From: a virus
DNA: 47,295 nt
Direction: 5' to 3' (one strand)
IMG/VR virus record: IMGVR_UViG_3300020160_002556
Span: 1-47,295 of that record
The position numbers and the translations under genes were made by a program. This document shows positions 20,952 through 28,618 of this stretch, piece by piece. A model generated the notes under the pieces. The model was not told the origin of the DNA. It did no database searches and worked only from the letters and a program-made list of their open reading frames with translations. Positions within the stretch are counted from its first letter, which is position 1; each line of letters opens with the position of its first letter.

Positions 20952-21284
20952 TTATGCCAGAACCTGAAGGTCGCTGACATAAGAGAAGTCGAAACGCTTG
21001 ATTTGCAAGCGTCCATTCTCTTGCTCCTCAACGCCTTGCAGATACTCGCGGCGTTGATCGGTGTCCTTCTTGAGGAGAGCCACAAAGCGGTTTCCATTGT
21101 TGCTCTTGCCCCAAGTCGAGCCGCCAGCGAGGAGGGGCAGGATGACCTCGCGCCCCATGCGGATGACGCGCTGGGTGACGCTCACGCCGCCGCCCTTGAG
21201 GGGCTTCGCGTAGGTGAAGCGCACGAGGGTCGTGGAGGCTGGGATTTCGTTCGGGTTTACTGCTGGTGTTGTGGTGTTGTTCAT
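20952..21284 (-). CDS. hypothetical protein, paralogue of the 14780 gene
   Basis: Product of 110 aa with LLAGGSTWGKSNNGNRFVAL, REYLQGVEEQENGRLQIKRF, paralleling the 14780 product. Start 21284 is fixed by the promoter six bases upstream; a longer frame from 21365 would translate the promoter. Function unknown. Confidence 0.66.
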   Translation of the reverse strand: MNNTTTPAVNPNEIPASTTLVRFTYAKPLKGGGVSVTQRVIRMGREVILPLLAGGSTWGKSNNGNRFVALLKKDTDQRREYLQGVEEQENGRLQIKRFDFSYVSDLQVLA

Positions 21285-21290
21285 GTTTTT

Positions 21291-21318
21291 AAGATACCAC
21301 AGATTCACAGGATGGCAA
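21291..21318 (-). promoter_or_regulatory. leaderless promoter
   Basis: Minus strand TTGCCA, 16-bp spacer, TATCTT, then 6 nt to ATG 21284. Confidence 0.66.
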
Positions 21319-21366
21319 GGGCTAATTTGATTTTTTTTGAATTTTTTTTCATGCCCCATTTTCACT

Positions 21367-21452
21367 ATTCAATTCCCGTGCCAGGCCTAGTGTCGCGCCA
21401 TTCAAGAAGCGTGCCAAGTCACGCGCGGGGGGTATTCAAGAATCGTGCCAAC
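21367..21452 (-). repeat. TGGCAYG motif array G (3 sites)
   Basis: Unit starts at 21367, 21400 and 21434 (33 and 34 bp). The inter-site segment GGCCTAGTGTCGCGCC is shared with array F. Confidence 0.78.
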
Positions 21453-21464
21453 TTCCTCGCGTTG

Positions 21465-21533
21465 TAAGTCGTTGAATAGCAAGGCCTTACGGGCCCGACG
21501 GGCCCCTAAGTGGTTGACGCTGAAGGACTTACG
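21465..21533 (-). repeat. dispersed three-hairpin element, copy 15
   Basis: Core GGGCCCGACGGGCCC; arms TAAGTCGTTGAATAGCAA and CTAAGTGGTTGACGCTGAAG. Last copy before the late region. Confidence 0.85.
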
Positions 21534-21543
21534 ACGATTGGCT

Positions 21544-21602
21544 GATAGATAGCAAAAAGCGTGCCAAGTTTCCTCAGCACGCATAGCAGGAAGTGTGCCA
21601 AC
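21544..21602 (-). repeat. TGGCAYG motif array H (2 sites)
   Basis: Minus-strand TGGCACACTTCCTGCTA and TGGCACGCTTTTTGCTA; both have GG-N10-GC, the second matching the sigma-54 consensus. Confidence 0.72.
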
Positions 21603-21609
21603 TATCGGG

Positions 21610-21969
21610 CTAGTCGCTCCAGCAGTCGTAACTGCCATTGTAGAGCCAAGAGCCGTCTTCCAGCTTCACGCCGTCATCACAGGTAAGTGATTGACCGCCA
21701 ATGCCATACATACCACAGATGAAAGAGAGTTTGTCAGCCTTATCCTTAACCAACTGAAGGCGAGTCTCTTCCGTGCCGTGGTAGTTGCCAATGAAAGAGC
21801 CATCGGGCTGTTTCACAGCGAACACATGGAACAGGCGAGTCGAGGAGTGAATCTGAAACTCTCCAGAGTCGTGAGTTCCGCGACTATTGGAGACGCGAGT
21901 CGCGCTGAGTTTGACGAAGTGCTGTGGAAAATTGACAGCGTGCAGTGGAATGGTGTTTATTGGTATCAT
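21610..21969 (-). CDS. hypothetical 119-aa protein
   Basis: Beta-rich: RLFHVFAVKQPDGSFIGNYH, ADKLSFICGMYGIGG, then GSWLYNGSYDCWSD. Leaderless by promoter spacing. No family recognised. Confidence 0.6.
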   Translation of the reverse strand: MIPINTIPLHAVNFPQHFVKLSATRVSNSRGTHDSGEFQIHSSTRLFHVFAVKQPDGSFIGNYHGTEETRLQLVKDKADKLSFICGMYGIGGQSLTCDDGVKLEDGSWLYNGSYDCWSD

Positions 21970-21975
21970 GTTTTT

Positions 21976-22004
21976 AAGGTAGTAGAAAGTTGAGAGAGTG
22001 TCAA
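21976..22004 (-). promoter_or_regulatory. leaderless promoter
   Basis: Minus strand TTGACA, 17-bp spacer, TACCTT, then 6 nt to ATG 21969. Confidence 0.75.
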
Positions 22005-22007
22005 GGA

Positions 22008-22199
22008 TTATTTAGCCCAGAATGCTTTTTCTTGGTAGACCGCAAGGCTATTACGCATTACTCGCAGAGCCTTCACATTTTTCTTAATCTCTTCACGAAA
22101 AACATTGCGATATTTCCAGTGATTCATTATCCAGAGAAGCAGGCTCACGCGGATGGTCTGAAGTGTATCGTTGTCGATTTGTGTTAGTTGGTTGTTCAT
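22008..22199 (-). CDS. hypothetical 63-aa protein
   Basis: Helical and basic at the C-terminus (TIRVSLLLWIMNHWKYRNVF then REEIKKNVKALRVMRNSLA). Leaderless by promoter spacing. No family recognised. Confidence 0.62.
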   Translation of the reverse strand: MNNQLTQIDNDTLQTIRVSLLLWIMNHWKYRNVFREEIKKNVKALRVMRNSLAVYQEKAFWAK

Positions 22200-22205
22200 G
22201 GTGTT

Positions 22206-22234
22206 AAGGTAGTCTAAAAGTGTTAGGGTGTCAA
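22206..22234 (-). promoter_or_regulatory. leaderless promoter
   Basis: Minus strand TTGACA, 17-bp spacer, TACCTT, then 6 nt to ATG 22199. Confidence 0.75.
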
Positions 22235-22243
22235 GGATTATTT

Positions 22244-22396
22244 TTACTCTTTCCAGTCGCTGAAGGAGTCATTGTATCCAGTCTCGATCTCTTCCTCTTC
22301 TTCGTCGAGACAAATGGCGAGATTGCCACAGGACACGCGAAGCGCGTGGAGGAGGTCAGGGTTCGTGCTGTTGTCGTCGTTGTTCGTGTTCTTCAT
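22244..22396 (-). CDS. 50-aa acidic protein, paralogue of the 20069 gene
   Basis: DLLHALRVSCGNLAICLDEE is shared with the 20069 product; the tail is acidic with a terminal DWKE. Too short for ordinary gene calling, but the paralogy and the promoter exactly 6 nt before ATG support it. It is the first minus-strand gene next to the divergent spacer. Confidence 0.66.
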   Translation of the reverse strand: MKNTNNDDNSTNPDLLHALRVSCGNLAICLDEEEEEIETGYNDSFSDWKE

Positions 22397-22402
22397 GGTT
22401 CT

Positions 22403-22431
22403 AATCTACTATAGGATGCTTCCCAGTGCAA
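22403..22431 (-). promoter_or_regulatory. leaderless promoter
   Basis: Minus strand TTGCAC, 17-bp spacer, TAGATT, then 6 nt to ATG 22396. Confidence 0.66.
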
Positions 22432-23029
<598 letters not shown>

Positions 23030-23860
23030 ATGTCAAAATCAAAAGCTCGCACGCGTAAGGTTATAAAAAACAACGAAATTTCAAATGATTCTGAAAATAA
23101 AATAGGCGCAGATGGAAAGCGCGAAGATACTTCTTTAAGAGTTTCTCAACGGCCTAAGATCCCGTACACCCTCAATTTAAAACAAAGGTCTGACCTCACA
23201 GATAAGCAAAAAAATATATTCGAAATTGCTGAGAATAAAAATACAAAGTGCGTTTTTATTGATGGGCTGTACGGAACCTCAAAATCATATATTGCGGTAA
23301 TGTCGGCTCTAAAATTACTGAACGCCAAAAAGGTTGACGAGATTATCTTTATCCGTAATCCGGTTGAATCCTCGACAACGGGCAAAATTGGTTTTATTCC
23401 TGGTACAAGCGAAGAGAAGATGGCTCCATACAACGCGATTTTATTTGATAAGCTGGAAGAGATGCTGTCGGAATCGGATGTGGCAAAGTTGAAGAAAGAC
23501 AACCGCATCAATTGTCATCCAGTTGGTTTTGTTAGAGGTCGCTCTTGGAATTGTAAGGCTGTTATTGTGGATGAGGCTTCTTCAATGACTTGGGATGATT
23601 TATTTTTAGTGTTGACAAGATGTGGCGAATTCACAAGAATATTTTTTATCGGTGATTCTGTAAATCAAAATGACATCGGGGCTAAATCAGGTTTTCGCAG
23701 GATGTTCGACTTGTTCAACGATCAAGAAAGTAAAGATTTCGGGATTCATTGCTTTGAATTGAGAGAATATTCAGATATTGTTAGATCTGGATTGCTTAGA
23801 TTTGTCATGGAGAAAACTGGGTTGATTAAAAATCCTAACCAAAATAGTGAACTTAGTTAG
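23030..23860 (+). CDS. phoH: PhoH-like ATPase
   Basis: Product of 276 aa. Walker A GLYGTSKS at 79-86, RNPVE with GFIPG and EKMAPY in between, Walker B VIVDEAS near 178-184 and GDSVNQND near 208 match the PhoH P-loop family. The ~45-residue polar N-terminus is probably disordered. PhoH-like genes are common in phages; their function is unsettled (nucleotide or RNA metabolism has been suggested). First gene of the rightward late block. Confidence 0.9.
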   Translation: MSKSKARTRKVIKNNEISNDSENKIGADGKREDTSLRVSQRPKIPYTLNLKQRSDLTDKQKNIFEIAENKNTKCVFIDGLYGTSKSYIAVMSALKLLNAKKVDEIIFIRNPVESSTTGKIGFIPGTSEEKMAPYNAILFDKLEEMLSESDVAKLKKDNRINCHPVGFVRGRSWNCKAVIVDEASSMTWDDLFLVLTRCGEFTRIFFIGDSVNQNDIGAKSGFRRMFDLFNDQESKDFGIHCFELREYSDIVRSGLLRFVMEKTGLIKNPNQNSELS

Positions 23861-23873
23861 TAGAAGAAAAAAA

Positions 23874-24563
23874 ATGAAAGAATTAAAGCAAATTACCGTT
23901 TCTACAGATTTATGCGATTTAAAGTTTGTAGATATTTCAACTAGTCGCACTTTAGAATATGTTATTGAGGATTTATTTGAAAAAGACGAATATGGTTTTA
24001 AATCACTCGATTTTTTACCCGGAGACGTTGTAGTTGATATTGGCGCTAATGTTGGCGTGGTATCAATTTATCTCGCAAAGAAGTATCCAAATATACAGGT
24101 TTACTCTTTTGAGGCTCATCCGATTAACTATAAAAATTTATTACAAAACATAGAACTTAATAATATTTCTAATATTAAGCCATTTAATTTAGCTGTTTCT
24201 TCTACTGACGAACAGTTTGTTTCTATAACTTTAGCTCAAAATAATAGCGGGTCTTCTAGCTTATTTATAGTTGATCCAAAAGATCCGCTGACAGCAACGA
24301 TTAAAACAATTAGCTTGGATTCGATTATTCGTATTAATTCTATTGAAAAAATTAACTTTTTAAAATTAGATTGCGAAGGTTCAGAATTTGATATTCTAGA
24401 GAATTCGAAATTAATTCATGAAATTTTAATAGAAAATATTTCAGCCGAAATTCATACATACATGCAGAGTAAAAATAAAAATGTAGATAGCCTTGTTGAG
24501 CTGATTAATAACGTTTCTAAAAACAAGCCGAACTGCAAATTGTATACCCTTGGATATATATAA
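23874..24563 (+). CDS. FkbM-family methyltransferase
   Basis: Product of 229 aa. The SAM-binding motif I is VVVDIGANVGVVSIYLA, followed by an acidic YSFEAHP and FLKLDCEGSEFDIL, the classic FkbM layout. FkbM enzymes methylate hydroxyl groups, often on glycans. It sits directly before a giant glycosyltransferase, suggesting glycan capping (inference). ATG 23874 follows an A-rich leader; the upstream start at 23847 overlaps phoH. Confidence 0.85.
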   Translation: MKELKQITVSTDLCDLKFVDISTSRTLEYVIEDLFEKDEYGFKSLDFLPGDVVVDIGANVGVVSIYLAKKYPNIQVYSFEAHPINYKNLLQNIELNNISNIKPFNLAVSSTDEQFVSITLAQNNSGSSSLFIVDPKDPLTATIKTISLDSIIRINSIEKINFLKLDCEGSEFDILENSKLIHEILIENISAEIHTYMQSKNKNVDSLVELINNVSKNKPNCKLYTLGYI

Positions 24564-24599
24564 TAAAAATTAGCATATTTTTTATTAAAAACATATAAA

Positions 24600-27281
24600 A
24601 TGATCATACCTCATTACTCACCATCTGTTCATAGAGAAAGCTTTAAGGATATTATTTTTGCTGGAACGTCTGACGATAACTCCAAAATTTTAAAGTTAAA
24701 TCGTGCTTATTGTAATCCTGAATTTTTCCCAAGAAAATTTAAAAAATGGCCAGATTCTTTTTCAGTTATTCCCATTTCTGAAACAGAAATAAAAGTTACA
24801 AGGACTGACGTTTCTGAAGGGGGCTGGGGAGAAAATTTGCTAATTGACGTGACGCATGAAACGCCTTGTTTGATTAATGAGCTGGCCGTACAAACAATAC
24901 CTAGAGTTATTTATCAGACATTTGAAACCTATGAGGTTCCTGGTGGAATGGGTGATTCTATTAATAGTTGGAGAAATTCAAATCCAGATTACGAGCACTA
25001 TTTTTTCGAATCTGATGATAGAATTGAATTTTTAAAAAATTACTTTGACAAGGATGTTTTAAATTCATATTTAAATTTAATTCCTGGAGCTTTTAAAGTA
25101 GATCTATGGAGGTGTTGCCTTTTGTATGAAAAGGGGGGAGTTTACATTGACGCTGACATGATATGCTTGGCTCAACTTAATTCTTTTATAGAGGCAGATG
25201 ACGAGTTCGTTGTTGCTAGAGATGATCCAATGGCTAAATCTTTTTTAGCTAATGGTTTTATAGCTGCTAAGCCAAAACATCCTTTTTTAAAAAAACAAAT
25301 AGAGAAAATTATCTCGAATGTAAAAGAGAAAAAAAAATGTTTTTATTTAGATATTTCGGGACCTGGTCTTTTGGGAAAGGTGGTTAATGAATGTTGTCTT
25401 TTACCATTGGACGCAGAGTTTTCTTTGGGAAAACAGTCTATCCAAGGATTTAATGTAAAAATACTTCTACATTGCTGGAAAACAAAAACTATGCAGCTTG
25501 ATGAGAAGCAATTGTTGCTTACGGAATATCCAAATAAATTGTTAGAAATGGAAAACATTGAAAATCCAACATTTTATTCTTTAGTGCAAAAGGGTCAAAT
25601 TTATCAAGAAATACCAAGAAATATTTATTGCACATCTAAAGATTATTTAGCTTTAAATGGTTACATGATAAATTCATTTAAAAATAAAAATCAAAATTGG
25701 GAATTCAAGCATTATACAGATGAAGATTGTATAAAATTTTTGATTGAAAACGAGCGTGAATTATACGACTTATTAGGATTTAATACCGCAGAATTTTATC
25801 AACAACACTCAAATGGAGGAGAGCGTTCCGATTTTTGGAGATATTGTATTATATATTTATTAGGAGGAGCTTATACCGATACTGATACTTATTGCAATAA
25901 TAGTTTGGATTCTTGGGTTAAACATCATGACTTAATTTTGGGATTTGAGGCTTTTTTACCATTTGAAGAAGCTCAGCAATTTTCTATGGACGCCATCGGA
26001 CAAATAGTTAAAAATAATGTTTTTTCTGTTTGTAATTGGACATTTGCAGCTGCGCCAAGGCATAATTTTTTTAAAGAACTAATTTTAGACATATTTAATA
26101 ATCCAATTGGTTCAAATGTATTGTTGCATACTGGTCCGGGACGCATTACTAAACATGCTTTAAGATATTTTGGTGAAGACGCTTTTTCTAGCGCCAACGG
26201 ACAAGATATAATAAAAGACAGTTCTATACTCTATTCTATAAATCGTTTTGGGTCAAATCAATCGCATTCAAATGCGATAAAAAATTATGAAAATCCATTT
26301 GAGGTTGATAAGAAGCAAGCTTATATCGTTCATATGTTTGACGGCACTTGGCGAGGGGTTCAAAATAAAAATATAAAATTATATAAATCAAAAATGGGCG
26401 TTTCTCATAACATGACGGTAATGCCTAATCCGAATGGATACTTGGGAATAAGTAGATTGGACAAGGATACAACCCAAACTAGGTTTATGGAATATATTGG
26501 TGACAATAGAACCATTTTGGAGATGACGTTTGATGCTGATATGAATTTGCTTAGCGAGAAAGAAAAAACCATATCAAACTACCCACTTAAAGCTAAATTC
26601 GAAGATTTGCGCTTTTTTACATATAAAAATAAAACATTCTTAACTGTTTCATATATTGATGAAGATTTCAATACCAGGGTTGGTATATTAGATGAAAATT
26701 ATAAGTTTTTGGGCAATGTAATTATTCCGAATTATAATAAAGTAAGCTGGATGAACAAAACGAAAATATGGGAAAAAAACTGGCTTTTCTTGGAAAAAGA
26801 AAATGAATTGTATTTTATATATTCAACTACTCCTCGTTATATTGTATATAAATGTAAAAATTTTGATAAGCTGCTATTTGAAGAACATATTAATATAGAA
26901 TGGCCTTTAAAAACCAATGTCCCTGAAGATGAAGTTTATTTCACAGCTCATGTTGGGGCTACTACTAAAGTAGCTACAGGAGGGTCTAGTAATCCTATAT
27001 ATTTAGCTGAATATAAGTCATGGGTATATCTGATTCATACAAAAATTTATTCTAAAAGAGCATATAATCATTATGCCGTTGTTCTTAATGAAGGCTTGAT
27101 TCCGACTTATTTGGGAACTGTGCCAATTTTAAGCGAATACATTCCGTATGGCTTATTGTTTGTTTCTTCTATTCTCGAAAAGTGGGACCATATATTAGTA
27201 ACTGGCGGAGTAGAAGATAATTCTAATTTTAGCTGGGAAATTTCAAAAAGAGCTTTTTACAAAAAGGCAAAATTAATTTAA
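24600..27281 (+). CDS. tandem glycosyltransferase with propeller-like C-terminus
   Basis: Product of 893 aa with two DXD-type sugar-transferase domains. Domain 1 begins IPRVIYQTF near 100 and has GGVYIDADMI near 180; domain 2 begins IPRNIYCTS near 338 and has GGAYTDTDTYC near 423. Both look like the capsular/OCH1-like group (GT32-type). From about 590 the repeated beta-strand blocks (FEDLRFFTYKNKTFLTVSYI, LYFIYSTTPRYIVYKC) suggest a five-bladed propeller as in GH43/GH130-like proteins. Substrate unknown; together with FkbM it may modify host or virion glycans. Confidence 0.82.
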   Translation: MIIPHYSPSVHRESFKDIIFAGTSDDNSKILKLNRAYCNPEFFPRKFKKWPDSFSVIPISETEIKVTRTDVSEGGWGENLLIDVTHETPCLINELAVQTIPRVIYQTFETYEVPGGMGDSINSWRNSNPDYEHYFFESDDRIEFLKNYFDKDVLNSYLNLIPGAFKVDLWRCCLLYEKGGVYIDADMICLAQLNSFIEADDEFVVARDDPMAKSFLANGFIAAKPKHPFLKKQIEKIISNVKEKKKCFYLDISGPGLLGKVVNECCLLPLDAEFSLGKQSIQGFNVKILLHCWKTKTMQLDEKQLLLTEYPNKLLEMENIENPTFYSLVQKGQIYQEIPRNIYCTSKDYLALNGYMINSFKNKNQNWEFKHYTDEDCIKFLIENERELYDLLGFNTAEFYQQHSNGGERSDFWRYCIIYLLGGAYTDTDTYCNNSLDSWVKHHDLILGFEAFLPFEEAQQFSMDAIGQIVKNNVFSVCNWTFAAAPRHNFFKELILDIFNNPIGSNVLLHTGPGRITKHALRYFGEDAFSSANGQDIIKDSSILYSINRFGSNQSHSNAIKNYENPFEVDKKQAYIVHMFDGTWRGVQNKNIKLYKSKMGVSHNMTVMPNPNGYLGISRLDKDTTQTRFMEYIGDNRTILEMTFDADMNLLSEKEKTISNYPLKAKFEDLRFFTYKNKTFLTVSYIDEDFNTRVGILDENYKFLGNVIIPNYNKVSWMNKTKIWEKNWLFLEKENELYFIYSTTPRYIVYKCKNFDKLLFEEHINIEWPLKTNVPEDEVYFTAHVGATTKVATGGSSNPIYLAEYKSWVYLIHTKIYSKRAYNHYAVVLNEGLIPTYLGTVPILSEYIPYGLLFVSSILEKWDHILVTGGVEDNSNFSWEISKRAFYKKAKLI

Positions 27282-27293
27282 TAAAAATATCAA

Positions 27294-27941
27294 CTAATTT
27301 TCTTCAAATATATAAAATAACTTTCTAGGTATATCATCCACGCAACTATATTTTTCTTCTGAAAGTAGTCTATTTAATTTAAGTTCACGCCAATCTACGG
27401 CTTTATTTGTTTTTTTGTCATTTATGCTTGGCCAAACCCCGTATTCCGCCCAGTAAAGATATTTATATAGAACTATATTAGCCTTTGATCTATATTCATT
27501 TTTATCAACCGGCAGCTTGTATTTATTTATTAATTTAATAGCTGATTTGTCGCAATCTAATTCCATTCTTGCAACATGATGGATAATTTTTAATCTTTTT
27601 GCTTTTGCTGAGCTGAGTTTTGTCTTTTTATTTTTAAATATTTTATCAAAATCATCAACTTCTGCAACTTCATTCTGAAAATTAGTCCAATAATCGCTTC
27701 CCGTGACGCTTTGACGGAAATGGGAGTATTCATGCGCCAAAACGCCAATCCAGTAATTGGAAGACGGCTCTATATAACATTTTATTGTCATATTGAACTC
27801 TGAAAACTCTCCATCAATATCCCTATGGGCAATATCCGTGTTTTTAAATATTATTTTCCCGCCGCGTTTTTTTAGTTCATTTTTCACCATCTCTATAAAA
27901 TGTTCCGCGCCAGAGTCTTTGATTATTTTTTGGATATTCAT
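27294..27941 (-). CDS. putative zinc metallopeptidase
   Basis: Product of 215 aa. HEYSH at 70-74 is an HExxH zinc motif, and ELDCD near 127-131 could supply a third ligand. Not obviously SprT, as it lacks the Cys ribbon. It is the only minus-strand gene in the late block and converges on the glycosyltransferase gene, so it is probably regulated separately. Target unknown. Confidence 0.7.
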   Translation of the reverse strand: MNIQKIIKDSGAEHFIEMVKNELKKRGGKIIFKNTDIAHRDIDGEFSEFNMTIKCYIEPSSNYWIGVLAHEYSHFRQSVTGSDYWTNFQNEVAEVDDFDKIFKNKKTKLSSAKAKRLKIIHHVARMELDCDKSAIKLINKYKLPVDKNEYRSKANIVLYKYLYWAEYGVWPSINDKKTNKAVDWRELKLNRLLSEEKYSCVDDIPRKLFYIFEEN

Positions 27942-28039
27942 CTAACATATTAATACATTCTATATTAAGCTTATGGATAAAAAGTTGATTATTTCTTTTT
28001 CGGGATTATAATTATATTATATACGTCAAATAATTAAAT

Positions 28040-28618
28040 ATGAAATTATACTGTCAAGAATGCTTTGCCAAAGTTGAATATAAATTTTCAAAACCAAAAT
28101 TTTGCCCAGAATGTGGAAAGCAGCTAGGGGTAGCCGCTTCCGCATCTTCATCTATATCATCATCCAGCGCGATTGTTAAAAAATACGACGATAAGGAGAA
28201 AATTAGAGAATTGGAACTGGAATTGGAGAAATTAAAAAATCAAAAAGCTTCAAAAGTAGAAAATTTTAATAAGGCGATTTCGAATAGGAGGATTAACTCT
28301 TATGCGGATTCATATGAGGAGGATGAAGAATTTCAAAATGAAGACGATGAATATGCTTCTAGGGATTTTGCAGAAACTCGACAAATTTTAAATGGTTTCA
28401 AAAGAGGTAAATTCAAAACTGGCGTAAGTGTTGAAAAAAATAATCATAAAAGCGGGATTTCATTTAAGGATTTGATGGACGGCGTTTCTTCCGGCGCTAT
28501 TTCTGTGGGCGATGAATTTAAAATGAACGAAACCGGCCCCACGAAAACAGAAAAACAAATATTAGAAGAGTTAAAAGTAGAAGCTTCTAGTAAGCCAAAA
28601 TTAATACAAATAGACTAA
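28040..28618 (+). CDS. zinc-ribbon protein
   Basis: Product of 192 aa. An N-terminal C-x2-C ... C-x2-C ribbon (CQECFAKVEYKFSKPKFCPE then CGKQL), a Ser-rich linker, a coiled coil (about 58-80), and a conserved-looking GISFKDLMDGVSSGAISVGD segment. Its stop overlaps the ATG of the sigma-like gene (TAATG), so the two are probably made together, perhaps as a transcription pair (inference). Confidence 0.7.
   Translation: MKLYCQECFAKVEYKFSKPKFCPECGKQLGVAASASSSISSSSAIVKKYDDKEKIRELELELEKLKNQKASKVENFNKAISNRRINSYADSYEEDEEFQNEDDEYASRDFAETRQILNGFKRGKFKTGVSVEKNNHKSGISFKDLMDGVSSGAISVGDEFKMNETGPTKTEKQILEELKVEASSKPKLIQID

Larger units (their letters stand above)
21285..21609. other. gene-free spacer packed with repeats
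   Basis: About 325 bp with no supported reading frame: a promoter, motif arrays G and H and three-hairpin element copy 15. Confidence 0.6.

Noticed and set aside
946-21533. Three-hairpin elements as ordinary intrinsic terminators
   Set aside because: No consistent T-tract follows the GC hairpin, and real terminators occur separately after rIIA, rIIB and the 14780 gene.
16043-21602. CRISPR array
   Set aside because: The units are imperfect, at most three per cluster, spacers are repeated rather than unique, and no cas genes occur.
16043-21602. Eighteen functional sigma-54 promoters
   Set aside because: Twelve sites have GA instead of the near-invariant GC at -12, and tandem 33-bp promoters would be odd; kept only as a motif similarity.
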